Below are positions 43,414 through 52,743 of a stretch of DNA of 64,000 nucleotides, one piece after another; position 1 is the stretch's first letter, and the number at the start of each line of letters is the position of its first letter. The stretch comes from Desulfitobacterium dichloroeliminans LMG P-21439 (GTDB taxonomy: Bacteria; Bacillota; Desulfitobacteriia; Desulfitobacteriales; Desulfitobacteriaceae). A program made the translations under genes and the position numbers. The stretch spans positions 2,704,001 to 2,768,000 of the forward strand of contig NC_019903.1 in the NCBI RefSeq assembly GCF_000243135.2, written 5' to 3'. The notes under the pieces were generated by a model that was given only the letters and a program-made list of their open reading frames with translations, had not been told where the DNA came from and searched no databases.

Positions 43414-44256
43414 TTACAGTATCTTTTGTTGTTTAGGATCAAGCGCGACCCTCAGACCATCACCCAGAAAGTTCCCGGCCAGAATGGTCAGCATAATGGC
43501 AATACCGGGATAGACGATCATCCAGGGATTAATATAGATCAAACTGTATCCTTGCTGGATCAAGTTCCCCCAGCTGACATCAGGAGGCTGGGCACCCATC
43601 CCCAGAAAGCTAAGGGTAGTTTCCGTTAGGATGGCAATACTGAGATTAAAGGAAGCCTGAACAACGATGGGCGGCGAGATATTGGGAAGGATATGTCTGA
43701 TCATAATCCAAAGAAAACCCGCTCCGGAAATTTTCGAAGCCTCGACATAAGGTTCTAAGCGTACTTGCAGAGTTTGACCTCTGGCCAAACGGGCAAATTT
43801 GGGGGTAAAGACTATTCCAATAGCCATCATGGCATTCCAGAGGTTAACGCCTAAAGCGCTGGTGATTCCTAAGGCCAGAATGAGGGCGGGAATGGCAATG
43901 ATGGCATCGACGATGCGCATAAAAATATCATCGATAACGCCGCCCAAATAACCGCTCAAAACCCCTAATGGCACCCCGATAAAGAGTGGAATCATAATAG
44001 CAAACAAGGATGATTTAATGGCAGTCTGTGATCCCATAAGCATTTTGCTCAAAACATCACAACCTAACCCATCTGTACCCAGCCAATGTTCGGCACTGGG
44101 GAGCTGCATGACCTTTGTTAAATCTTGCTTGAATGGGTCATAAGGTTGAATATGAGGAGCAAGTAGGGCAATTATGACGAGAATGGCGAGAAAAATAAAG
44201 CTGATAAAGGCGAGTCTTTCCGCCATTAAGCGTTTGAAGATTGTTTTAAAACTCAT
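43414..44256 (-). CDS. ABC permease, DppC type
   Basis: 280 residues, six helices; the first follows MSFKTIFKRLMAERLAFISF. LGTDGLGCDVLSKMLMGSQ and the EAA loop (AARL...RGQTLQVRLEPYVEASKISGAG) fit DppC/NikC. 15 bp after the DppB gene. Confidence 0.92.
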   Translation of the reverse strand: MSFKTIFKRLMAERLAFISFIFLAILVIIALLAPHIQPYDPFKQDLTKVMQLPSAEHWLGTDGLGCDVLSKMLMGSQTAIKSSLFAIMIPLFIGVPLGVLSGYLGGVIDDIFMRIVDAIIAIPALILALGITSALGVNLWNAMMAIGIVFTPKFARLARGQTLQVRLEPYVEASKISGAGFLWIMIRHILPNISPPIVVQASFNLSIAILTETTLSFLGMGAQPPDVSWGNLIQQGYSLIYINPWMIVYPGIAIMLTILAGNFLGDGLRVALDPKQQKIL

Positions 44257-44271
44257 TCTCCCGGCTCCCCT

Positions 44272-45216
44272 CTAATACTCGATTCGTGGATCCAATAAGG
44301 CATACACAATGTCTGTAATGAAGTTAATCACAACGACCATCAGAATCATCACCAGTACCACACCCTGCACCACAGTGAAATCACGCTGGCCAATGGCGTT
44401 AATCACCAGTTGTCCCATACCCGGAATGGCAAAAATATTTTCCACAACGACCGTGGCCCCTAACATGGTTCCCATTAAGAGACCAATAGTCGTGACAACA
44501 GGCAGCATAGCGTTTTGGAGGCCATGCTTAAAAATAGCTCGGTAGCGACCTGCACCCTTGGCATAGGCTGTACGTATATACTCCGCATCCATGGTTTCCA
44601 TTAATGAGGAGCGCAACTGGCGTGTAATGACGGCTATTCCGGCTAAACTCAAGGAAAAGCCCGGCAACAAAATAAATTTCGCAAAAGATCCGGCTCCATC
44701 GGTAATGCTTATAAATCCGGTCGCTGGAAGCCAATTCAGCTTTAAACTAAAAATGATAATCAGGATCATGGCACACAAGAAATTCGGGATGGCTGTGCCT
44801 AAAGTTCCTAAAAAGCGGGCAACATAATCCATCCAGCTCTTAGGATAGTAAATGGAGGTAATGGCAAAAAACATTCCACCGACAATCGAAAAAGTCATCC
44901 CCACCACCACCAGCTGGATCGTGACCGAAAGGTGCTGCCCTATGGCTTGCCCGACAAGCTGCCCGGTAAAGATCGATCTCCCTAAATCGCCGTGAAGAGC
45001 ATTATTTAACCAATGGATATATTGCATAAGCACAGATTGATCAAGGCCTAATTGGTGACGTAATTCGGCAACTTTTTCATAGGTAGCATTTTCACCGAGA
45101 ATGGCCAGGACAGGATCACCCGGGATGAGTAGTATTAAAGAAAAGACGACGAGGGTTGTAATGAACAGCATGGGGATGACGTATACTAAGCGTCGCAGCA
45201 TGAATTTCAAAAACAT
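44272..45216 (-). CDS. ABC permease, DppB type
   Basis: 314 residues, six helices; MLRRLVYVIPMLFITTLVVF start, LIPGDPVLAILGENA near 40, GDLGRSIFTGQ and the EAA loop MDAEYIRTAYAKGAG. Typical DppB/OppB. 81 bp after the binding-protein gene. Confidence 0.93.
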   Translation of the reverse strand: MFLKFMLRRLVYVIPMLFITTLVVFSLILLIPGDPVLAILGENATYEKVAELRHQLGLDQSVLMQYIHWLNNALHGDLGRSIFTGQLVGQAIGQHLSVTIQLVVVGMTFSIVGGMFFAITSIYYPKSWMDYVARFLGTLGTAIPNFLCAMILIIIFSLKLNWLPATGFISITDGAGSFAKFILLPGFSLSLAGIAVITRQLRSSLMETMDAEYIRTAYAKGAGRYRAIFKHGLQNAMLPVVTTIGLLMGTMLGATVVVENIFAIPGMGQLVINAIGQRDFTVVQGVVLVMILMVVVINFITDIVYALLDPRIEY

Positions 45217-45297
45217 TATTACCCTCCTTTAAAATTGAGTGAAGCAGGATCGAAATCCCACTTCACTTTTTTCCGAAGCAGATATAGCCAGAACAAT

Positions 45298-46875
45298 TTA
45301 TTTTTGTTCTACCCAAAGAGATGAAAAGATCGCCTTTCCTAACATGTTTGGCTCAAAACCTTGGACCTTCTTGTTCATAGCTGCCGTCATCGGTTGGGAG
45401 AAGGTGGGAATGGAGAAGGCATTTTCGACTACTGACGTATTCACTATTTTCTTATACAGTTCGGCACGTTGATTCTGATCCGTGGTAGCAGCAGCCTCTT
45501 TGATCAGTGCCTCAAGTTCTTCAGTAGTAGCTCTTCCCGGATTATAATAACTGTCTTTTCCATAAAGACTGTTAATGGTCATCTGGGGATCAGGCCGTCC
45601 AGACCAATTGCCTGTCAGGGCATTGGTCTCTTTATCACCAAGAAAGCTCTTAACCGCTGCATTGGGTTCTAAAGTTTCAATATTTACGGTGATTCCTACC
45701 TCTTCAAGCTGTCCTTTAATTCCATTAGCCAGCCTTGTCCACCACTCAATAGGATAGGTTGTTAAGGTGAAAGAAACATTACTCAGACCGGCATCCTTCA
45801 GCAACTGCTTGGATTTTTCGGGGTCATAGGGTACGTCGATACTATCGTCATGTGCCCAGTAATCTTTAGGGAAGGGTTGAACAGCCACTGTCCCTTGACC
45901 AAAGTTAATGGCCTCAATCAATTGCTGACGATTAATTCCATATAATACTGCTAACCTTGCAGCCTTATTATTGAAGGGCGATGCATCCGTTCTCAGATAA
46001 AGCATATTTAAAGCTAAGGTGTTCGTAGGCTTTAAGACAATATTAGGATCAGCCTTTAATGTAGCAACCATCTGCGGTTGAACATTAGCAAGAAAATCAA
46101 CTTGGCTGGTTTTGAGGGCATTGATTTGGGAATTGGCATCAGGAATCACTTTGACAATCAGTTTATCAAGATAGGGCAAGCCCTTTTGCCAATAATCTTT
46201 ATTGGCTTCATAGCCAATCTCTCCATTAGGGATATGATTGCTCACTATGAAGGGACCGGCACCTACAGGATGTTGCGAATAATCTGCGCCAAGGGTGTTG
46301 ATTGCCGTAGGCGAAACCATCATGCCCCCGCGATCAGATAAGGCTAAGATGATTGAAGAATCAGGCTGGGACAAAAGAAGCTTCACCGTTTTGTCGTCAA
46401 CAACTTCTACACTTTGAATATTTTTTAGATCACTAATCTGCGAATCCTTGGAATTAACACGATCGAGGTTGAATTTCACGGCTTCAGCATTGAAGGGGGT
46501 ACCATCGGAGAACTTTACACCCTCGCGAAGATGGAGCACGATGGTCTTGCTATCCGTAAATTCCCAGGATTCGGCTAAACCTGGTTCTGGTTTCATATCC
46601 GTTGTAAATTTAACCAAGGTATCATAAATGGGCCATAGCAAGGCATGATCATTACCTGTCGTACCTTTTATTGGATCAAAATTAGTTACATCGGCCACAT
46701 AAGCCACCGTCAAGGATCCACCCTGTTGGGGGGTCCCCGGTGACTGGCTGGCTTGATTCGTATCTGGAGTATTTTGTTTGTCTGCTGAACTAGATTGTGA
46801 ACCACATCCCGATAGGACCATCATCAAAACAACTAAAAACGTTAGGATAGCTACACTTTTTTTTGGTTTTGACAT
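45298..46875 (-). CDS. Family 5 extracellular solute-binding lipoprotein (DppA/OppA-like)
   Basis: 525 residues. Lipoprotein signal ending VLMMVLSG-C (Cys24), then GGSLTVAYVADVTNFDP and the family segment ESWEFTDSKTIVLHLREGVKFSDGTPF. Binds peptides, nickel chelates, opines or other small molecules. First gene of the transporter operon. The neighbouring carboxylesterase, same strand, hints at an ester- or peptide-like substrate, but this is inference. Confidence 0.92.
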   Translation of the reverse strand: MSKPKKSVAILTFLVVLMMVLSGCGSQSSSADKQNTPDTNQASQSPGTPQQGGSLTVAYVADVTNFDPIKGTTGNDHALLWPIYDTLVKFTTDMKPEPGLAESWEFTDSKTIVLHLREGVKFSDGTPFNAEAVKFNLDRVNSKDSQISDLKNIQSVEVVDDKTVKLLLSQPDSSIILALSDRGGMMVSPTAINTLGADYSQHPVGAGPFIVSNHIPNGEIGYEANKDYWQKGLPYLDKLIVKVIPDANSQINALKTSQVDFLANVQPQMVATLKADPNIVLKPTNTLALNMLYLRTDASPFNNKAARLAVLYGINRQQLIEAINFGQGTVAVQPFPKDYWAHDDSIDVPYDPEKSKQLLKDAGLSNVSFTLTTYPIEWWTRLANGIKGQLEEVGITVNIETLEPNAAVKSFLGDKETNALTGNWSGRPDPQMTINSLYGKDSYYNPGRATTEELEALIKEAAATTDQNQRAELYKKIVNTSVVENAFSIPTFSQPMTAAMNKKVQGFEPNMLGKAIFSSLWVEQK

Positions 46876-46957
46876 TTCTTTTCCTCCTTCTTGTTAGCAG
46901 AGATTATCAAAGACTTGTTCCCAATTCATGTCTCGGCAATCCATCCCTCCTCTTTTA

Positions 46958-48439
46958 CTAAGCAAAGATTTCTTTCCAACTCAAACGTTTCTGACCATTA
47001 GGATCATTTATAACTTCATTGTTAGTGTTGAAAAGCATTGTGGCCCTGTTCTCCTCATCGTATAGCGGCCAATTAGGTAATGTCGTGTTGTTCGGATCAC
47101 CCTGATGAGCAAAAGCGATCCAGGCTCGATGCATCAGTTCGGCTAAGCGGTAACGATCGGCATCCTTCCCTGTTATCTTTTCCGTAGCCGGATTGAGTAG
47201 GGTATTCCATACAAAAGGAATTTCCAGGCCATGAAAAGCCTTTAATTCCCCTCCTAAGGCCCTACTTCCATAGTCAAACCGGTACATCCACACCGGGGCG
47301 CCGTGCCTTGCTTGACCTTCGCTAAAGTAAATGGCCGGATAGGTAAAGACATAATGAGTCATGGCATCTTCATAGCTGGCTTTGGTTAAGGCTTCTTCCT
47401 GGGCAAAATATTGGGAAATATTCGTCCAGCTTGAGCCAAATGTTTGCTCAAAAAACAGCTTTATCTTATGTTCATCCATCTGTTTCCAGGCCGGATCGAA
47501 ATAAGAGAAAAGTGCATTTTCATCGGCGTTCGTGCCAACTAGTACCGGAATATCTTTGGCAAAACCTTCATATAGAACTTTTTCCGGTTGTTCCGAAATG
47601 ATAATTCCATCCCCAACCGGACCCAAAGCCCGACGGGGGAAAATCTCGATGGCCTTTAAGATTTTCTCGGCCGGAATGGTTTGTAATGCCGTTAAATTTT
47701 GCTTATCAGCCTGGAGCTCGCTAAGGAGTTGTTCTGTCATTTTCGTTGCTGTCGCAAGGGCTACTTTACAGCGGGCCGTTCCGCTTTGCAGAATTGCTTT
47801 CTGAAAAAGACCTTTGGCCATGGGCATAGATAATAAATTGCCCACACTGACAGCTCCTGCTGATTCACCAAAAATCGTGATATTATTCGGATCTCCACCA
47901 AATCCCTCAATATTTTCCTTAACCCATTTTAAGGCTGCTACTTGATCCAGGAGTCCGCAATTGCCTGAACCTCGATATTCCTCATCTCCAATATCACTTA
48001 AATGAAGAAAACCAAAAACACCCAAGCGATAGTTGAGCGTTACAATAACCACATCTCCTTGTTCCGCAAAGGATTTCCCGTCATATAAATGGCTTGAACC
48101 CGAGCCATACATGAAGGAACCCCCATGAATCCAAACCATCACCGGTCGTCGTTTATCATCGGCACCTGGGGACCAAATGTTGAGATATAAGCAATCTTCA
48201 TTTTTATGTACTGGCGAGTCACTCAAAAATATCATGGAAGGGCTTTCCCCTTGAAGTGAAGCCGGCCCAAACTCTTTGGCTTCTCTCACCCCTGCCCATG
48301 ATTCTGGTTCTTGTGGTGGACGAAAGCGGCGAGAGTTAAGGGGAGGTGCTGCATAAGGTATGCCCCGCCAAATGCTAACCCTTCCTTCTCTTCTACCTTC
48401 CACCATACCGAAGCGGGTTTTTACCAAGGTAGTCGACAT
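46958..48439 (-). CDS. Type B carboxylesterase
   Basis: 493 residues. Oxyanion WIHGGSF, EDCLYLNIW, nucleophile S193 in FGESAGAVSVG, acid in the ADENALF region and His in AFHGLEIPFVW. Alpha/beta hydrolase acting on carboxylic esters; no signal peptide. The ATG at 48439 is chosen (AAAGGA 12 nt upstream); an ATG 12 nt earlier sits on the ribosome site. Precedes the ABC operon by 82 bp on the same strand. Confidence 0.92.
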   Translation of the reverse strand: MSTTLVKTRFGMVEGRREGRVSIWRGIPYAAPPLNSRRFRPPQEPESWAGVREAKEFGPASLQGESPSMIFLSDSPVHKNEDCLYLNIWSPGADDKRRPVMVWIHGGSFMYGSGSSHLYDGKSFAEQGDVVIVTLNYRLGVFGFLHLSDIGDEEYRGSGNCGLLDQVAALKWVKENIEGFGGDPNNITIFGESAGAVSVGNLLSMPMAKGLFQKAILQSGTARCKVALATATKMTEQLLSELQADKQNLTALQTIPAEKILKAIEIFPRRALGPVGDGIIISEQPEKVLYEGFAKDIPVLVGTNADENALFSYFDPAWKQMDEHKIKLFFEQTFGSSWTNISQYFAQEEALTKASYEDAMTHYVFTYPAIYFSEGQARHGAPVWMYRFDYGSRALGGELKAFHGLEIPFVWNTLLNPATEKITGKDADRYRLAELMHRAWIAFAHQGDPNNTTLPNWPLYDEENRATMLFNTNNEVINDPNGQKRLSWKEIFA

Positions 48440-48596
48440 CTTAAGTATCATTCCTTTCCCTGTACTGAAGGTACTTAAATGGATGAAACTCTAAGGAGAT
48501 AAACTGCGTCTAATCTACACTGGTTGAACTGAGGTGACTATAGAACTTTTAAGTAAGCGATATCTATCTATAGTAAACGAAGTGGTTAAAAAATAA

Positions 48597-48647
48597 GCAG
48601 CTTCGCTATTTTGAATCTGCACAAGTAAGAACAAAATGCGAAGCTGC
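48597..48647 (-). terminator. Terminator of the thiolase/SDR unit
   Basis: GCAGCTTCGCATTTTG pairs with CAAAATAGCGAAGCTGC (one bulge) over a loop of about 18 nt, then TTATTTTTT on the minus strand. Confidence 0.7.
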
Positions 48648-48669
48648 CGAATGGGGAGCTCCTCAAGGG

Positions 48670-49848
48670 TTAGCGCTCAACGACAAGAGCGATACCCTGC
48701 CCGCCGCCGATACAAAGGGTGGCCAGGCCGAGTTTATCATTTCTTTTCTCCATTTCATGAAGTAGTGTCACAAGGATCCGTGTGCCGCTGGCACCGATGG
48801 GATGTCCCAGGGCAATGGCCCCTCCATTGACGTTCACCTTGTCCGTGGGAAAATCCAATTCCTTGGCCACGGCTAGGGTTTGGGAGGCAAAGGCTTCATT
48901 GGCTTCGATGAGATCAAGCTCAGCCAACGCAATTTTTGCCTTCTTTAAGGCTTTTTTTACCGCAGTGACCGGCCCGACACCCATGATCGCCGGGTCCACT
49001 CCTGCCATGGCATAGCCTTTAATCTTCGCCAGATAAGTTAGCCCCAAGGAATCAGCCTTCTCTTTAAGCATCAGCACACAAGCTGCAGCAGCATCATTAA
49101 TGCCGGAAGCATTACCGGCGGTTACTGTACCGTCCGGTTTAAAGGCGGATCTTAGCTTCCCTAAGGTTTCCACGGTTGTACCAGCCCGAGGATATTCATC
49201 AGTATCGAAAATAAGCGGTTCTCCTTGTCTCTGTGGAATCACCACTGGAACGATCTCGTCTTTAAATCTACCTCTTTCGATGGCCGCTACTGCCTTTTCC
49301 TGGCTCCAAGCCGCAAACTCATCCTGCTCGGCGCGGCTGATTCCGAATTGTTCAGCCACATTTTCGGCGGTTATGCCCATATGATAATCGTTGAGGGCGC
49401 ACCAAAGACCATCCTTAATCATGCTGTCGACGATGGCTCCATTGCCCATGCGTTGGCCCCATCTCGCCTGCTCCAAGAGAAAGGGCGCATCAGACATGCT
49501 TTCCATACCACCTGCTACAACAATTTCGGCATCTCCAGCCATAATAGCCTGTGCTGCTAAAGCAATGGATTTAAGTCCCGAACCACAAACCACATTGATG
49601 GTTTGCGCTGTCGTTTCTACAGGTAACCCTGCTTTCAAGGCTGCCTGGCGGGCAGGATTCTGCCCCAGTCCGGCTTGCAGAACATTGCCCATGATGACTT
49701 CATCCACTTGCTCTCCCTGAATACCTGCTCTATGCACCGCTTCCTTGATAACCAGTGCTCCTAAATCGATGGCCCCGTACCCTTTCAAGGCGCCTCCGAA
49801 GGAGGCGATGGGCGTACGAACCGCACTGACGATGACTACGTCCTGCAA
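48670..49848 (-). CDS. Acetyl-CoA C-acetyltransferase (thiolase 1)
   Basis: 392 residues. Nucleophile C88 ([10 protein letters not shown]), H in GHPIGASG (about 348) and C in CIGGGQG (about 378). Makes or cleaves acetoacetyl-CoA. Classical short-chain thiolase of AtoB/ThlA type. Transcribed after the SDR gene from the sigma-54 promoter at 50741. Confidence 0.94.
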   Translation of the reverse strand: MQDVVIVSAVRTPIASFGGALKGYGAIDLGALVIKEAVHRAGIQGEQVDEVIMGNVLQAGLGQNPARQAALKAGLPVETTAQTINVVCGSGLKSIALAAQAIMAGDAEIVVAGGMESMSDAPFLLEQARWGQRMGNGAIVDSMIKDGLWCALNDYHMGITAENVAEQFGISRAEQDEFAAWSQEKAVAAIERGRFKDEIVPVVIPQRQGEPLIFDTDEYPRAGTTVETLGKLRSAFKPDGTVTAGNASGINDAAAACVLMLKEKADSLGLTYLAKIKGYAMAGVDPAIMGVGPVTAVKKALKKAKIALAELDLIEANEAFASQTLAVAKELDFPTDKVNVNGGAIALGHPIGASGTRILVTLLHEMEKRNDKLGLATLCIGGGQGIALVVER

Positions 49849-49902
49849 ATCTATCCCTCCCTGCTGTTCCTATATTAATGTTTGCCCTCCCAGATTTTCG
49901 TA

Positions 49903-50646
49903 TTATCTGTATATATAGCCCCCGGCTACCAAAATTTCCTCACCGGTAACAAAGGAAGACTCTTCACTGCACAAATATGCGATAACGTCAGCTACTTCGG
50001 ATGGTTGCCCCATGCGCTTAAATGCGGTCTTATCAATGTAATCTTCCAGTGCCTTCTCCGGTACAGCGCGCATCATCTCCGTATCAATCACCCCAGGGCG
50101 TACACAATTGACATTGATATTATATCTTCCTCCTTCTCTGGCCAGACTCTTGGTAAATCCGATGGTACCCGCTTTGGTGAAAGAATAATTAGCCTGCCCG
50201 GCTTCGCCGCTAGAATTTGTGGAAGACAAGTTGCAAATTTTACCGTATTTCTTCTCCCTCATGATTAGCCAGGCTTCCTGAGTGCAGTTAAACAAGCCTT
50301 TGCCATTCACGGCCATCACAGCATCCCATTGCTCTTCCGTCATTTTGTGGAAAATCACGTCCCGTGTAATCCCTGCATTATTAACAAGGATATCCACCGT
50401 TCCAAACTTCTTCATAATCGCTGCAAAAGCAGCCTTTACATCATCACGCTTGACGACATTACAGCCAACACCCATAACCTTTTCGCCGCTGGGATCAAGA
50501 TTCTCGGCCAATTGCTGGGCTCCTACAGCATCCACATCCAGAATCGCAACCTTCGCTCCCTCTGCATAAAACTTTCTGACTATCGCTTCCCCGATCCCTT
50601 TGGCTCCACCGGTTATTACTGCAATTCTTCCATCAAACTTTGCCAT
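49903..50646 (-). CDS. Short-chain dehydrogenase, acyl-CoA reductase-like
   Basis: 247 residues. TGGAKGIGEA, NNAGIT, catalytic Ser in NLSSTN (about 140), YSFTK. Close in layout to FabG/PhaB; paired with thiolase, it would reduce acetoacetyl-CoA or oxidise 3-hydroxyacyl-CoA. The ATG at 50646 has AGGAAGGTG upstream. First gene after the sigma-54 promoter. Confidence 0.85.
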   Translation of the reverse strand: MAKFDGRIAVITGGAKGIGEAIVRKFYAEGAKVAILDVDAVGAQQLAENLDPSGEKVMGVGCNVVKRDDVKAAFAAIMKKFGTVDILVNNAGITRDVIFHKMTEEQWDAVMAVNGKGLFNCTQEAWLIMREKKYGKICNLSSTNSSGEAGQANYSFTKAGTIGFTKSLAREGGRYNINVNCVRPGVIDTEMMRAVPEKALEDYIDKTAFKRMGQPSEVADVIAYLCSEESSFVTGEEILVAGGYIYR

Positions 50647-50740
50647 AAATAACACCTTCCTCTTCTACTTTTTGTCTTTGAGAATACCTCTCGGAAAATT
50701 CGAGCAGGATCTCATAAAATCTAGAGTCATATTAAATACA

Positions 50741-50756
50741 AGCAAGAAGCATGCCA
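50741..50756 (-). promoter_or_regulatory. Sigma-54 promoter of the SDR-thiolase operon
   Basis: Minus strand TGGCATGCTTCTTGCT: -24 TGG and -12 TTGCT with the exact sigma-54 spacing, 95 bp before the SDR start. A twin lies at 52678. Confidence 0.85.
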
Positions 50757-50891
50757 GATTAAAAACTTCTTTTTACCAAACTGATTTATCAGGGGTTTTT
50801 TGGGAATTCCCTAATTTCACTCGTGAATTACCGGCCTAGTCTGTGGTAAATATGCAACAAGGCGTGTAGTTTGTTTACAACATATCTTATT

Positions 50892-50909
50892 ATTACCACG
50901 AATGGTAAT
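50892..50909. promoter_or_regulatory. Candidate enhancer (activator) site, left operon
   Basis: ATTACCACGAATGGTAAT, arms of 7 bp, 4-bp spacer, about 140 bp upstream of the left sigma-54 promoter, where an activator site is expected. A looser ATTACC...GGTAAAT pair is nearby at about 50826-50852. Confidence 0.4.
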
Positions 50910-50940
50910 GACGAATGGAAACGACGTAAGCACAAGAGTA

Positions 50941-50976
50941 AAAGAAAGCCTCTCCAGCATTGGAGAGACTTTCTTT
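50941..50976 (-). terminator. Terminator of the sigma-54 activator gene
   Basis: 16-bp stem with one mismatch (AAAGAAAG-CTCTCCA with TGGAGAG-CTTTCTTT), 4-nt loop. Isolates the activator gene from the SDR-thiolase operon. Confidence 0.8.
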
Positions 50977-50995
50977 CATATTTATTAATACGTTA

Positions 50996-52429
50996 TTATT
51001 CCCGCTCCCTCACTTTGACGACCTGAACCTTTCGGTAGATCGCTGAACGGTCAACATCTAAAATTCTTGCAGCTTCACTAACGCATCCATTACATTCCTG
51101 TAAGATATTCCGAATATATTCCTGCTCGATTTGATTCATGACCTTCTTGAGCGGAGCTTTAGAACTTACCGTGATGCGAAAGGTATCCATTTGATCATGC
51201 TTCAGACCTGATACACGATTTCCCGGCAGATTGGAAATTTCCTCAACTTGATAATCTATCACCCTATCCCTGGTTGTGATAGCCAAGCGTTCAATTAAAT
51301 TGCGCAGTTCGCGAACATTCCCGGGCCAACTATAGTTCAGAAATCCCTTAAGGGTTTCGGTTGAAAAAACCTTGTTATAGCCGTTTTTCTTATTTAATTC
51401 CTTCAAAAAGATGTTGCTCATCGCTATGATATCCTCTGGTCGGTCGCGTAGAGGAGCCAGCTGAAGAGGGACAACATTAATGCGATAAAAAAGATCCTCT
51501 CGAAAAGCCTTATTCTCAACCATCTTTTTTAAATCGCGGTTTGTGGCACAAATCAGTCGAAAGTCAACTTTTTTAGAACTTACCCCTCCTATTCTTCTCA
51601 CGTCGCCATTCTCCAAGACTCGCAATAATTTCGCCTGGAGGACAAGCGGCATCTCACCTATCTCATCCAGGAAGATTGTTCCCTTATCTGCCAGCTCAAA
51701 TAATCCGGGTTTTCCTTTGGCATCCGCACCGGTAAACGATCCTTTTTCATAACCAAACAGTTCAGCTTCAATCAGGTTTTCAGGAATGGCCGAACAATTC
51801 ACGGTAATGAAGGCTTCCTTGGCCCGGCGGCTGATGCTATAGATATACTTGGCCAGTACTTCTTTTCCCGTACCGGATTCGCCATACAAAAGAACCGATG
51901 ACTCAGTCGGTCCTACCCAATTAACTTCCATCAGTAAATTCTTCATAGCTGCACTTTCAGCAACCAGCTGTTGGTTCTTAACCCCTTGCTCTCTTAAGTA
52001 CTGGACCTCCTCTTTATAACGCTGCACGAGCTCCCGCTCTTTATCTAAACTCTGTGCCAATTTTACAAGGGTGTCCTTTTCCCGGCTATTGCTGATGACC
52101 ATGGTAATATTGCCTTGGGAATCGAATAAGGGCCGACTGGTGCACATCAGATTGACTCCATCCCTGGTTTTGATTGTGCCGGTCACGCTAGCTCTCTTTT
52201 CTATAGCTTCCAAAGCTATTGATTTATCCCAATAGCCCTCTTCCACAAGTTCCTGAATATTTTTACCGACCATTTGCCCTATCGACAAATTCAATAACCG
52301 TTCGGCCGTAGGATTCGCCATTATGATATTCCCCTCAGCATCGGTAACAAAAATAGAATCATAAGAATTATCCATGACTTCTTCAAGGGAATAAGCGTTG
52401 ATTTGTATAGAATTATTCGGCTCAATCAT
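50996..52429 (-). CDS. PAS-domain sigma-54-dependent activator
   Basis: 477 residues: PAS sensor (about 18-125), AAA+ domain (about 165-395) with Walker A GESGTGKE, the sigma-54 contact loop GSFTGA, Walker B GTIFLDEIGEM, arginine-finger region, and a Fis-type HTH at the end (CVSEAARILDVDRSAIYRK). The ATG at 52429 has AAGGGGTGA upstream. Sigma-54 promoters on both sides point to it as activator of both operons; the PAS domain probably binds a small acid or acyl-CoA. No receiver domain. Confidence 0.93.
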   Translation of the reverse strand: MIEPNNSIQINAYSLEEVMDNSYDSIFVTDAEGNIIMANPTAERLLNLSIGQMVGKNIQELVEEGYWDKSIALEAIEKRASVTGTIKTRDGVNLMCTSRPLFDSQGNITMVISNSREKDTLVKLAQSLDKERELVQRYKEEVQYLREQGVKNQQLVAESAAMKNLLMEVNWVGPTESSVLLYGESGTGKEVLAKYIYSISRRAKEAFITVNCSAIPENLIEAELFGYEKGSFTGADAKGKPGLFELADKGTIFLDEIGEMPLVLQAKLLRVLENGDVRRIGGVSSKKVDFRLICATNRDLKKMVENKAFREDLFYRINVVPLQLAPLRDRPEDIIAMSNIFLKELNKKNGYNKVFSTETLKGFLNYSWPGNVRELRNLIERLAITTRDRVIDYQVEEISNLPGNRVSGLKHDQMDTFRITVSSKAPLKKVMNQIEQEYIRNILQECNGCVSEAARILDVDRSAIYRKVQVVKVRERE

Positions 52430-52531
52430 TGATGATTCACCCCTTCTGGTAATTCTCATGACTGCGTTTAAGAATTTAGATATAAATCATTAAAATAATT
52501 ATAGATCTATAAAACTCTGTTTACAAGCTCA

Positions 52532-52553
52532 ATGTGTCGTATTTATCACACAT
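52532..52553. promoter_or_regulatory. Candidate enhancer site, right operon
   Basis: ATGTGT-N10-ACACAT, 6-bp arms, 130 bp before the right sigma-54 promoter. It does not resemble the 50892 palindrome, so only one of these, or neither, may be the activator site. Confidence 0.3.
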
Positions 52554-52677
52554 GTCGCTAAATTTCAACATCGTCCGTTGTAGTAATACAATATGTTTCA
52601 CTGACCGCACAGCCGACGCCCTTTGCTAATCGCCGGAAATCCCCCTCTGCCGTGTTTGTTTTTGGTATCGAGGTGGA

Positions 52678-52693
52678 TGGCATGGTTCTTGCT
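52678..52693 (+). promoter_or_regulatory. Sigma-54 promoter of the CoA-transferase operon
   Basis: TGGCATGGTTCTTGCT, 51 bp before the ATG; differs from the left promoter at one base of 16. Confidence 0.88.
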
Positions 52694-52743
52694 ATAAATA
52701 AAAACGTTCAAATAATTTATAGCTGGAAAGGAGCGTCTTCCTA

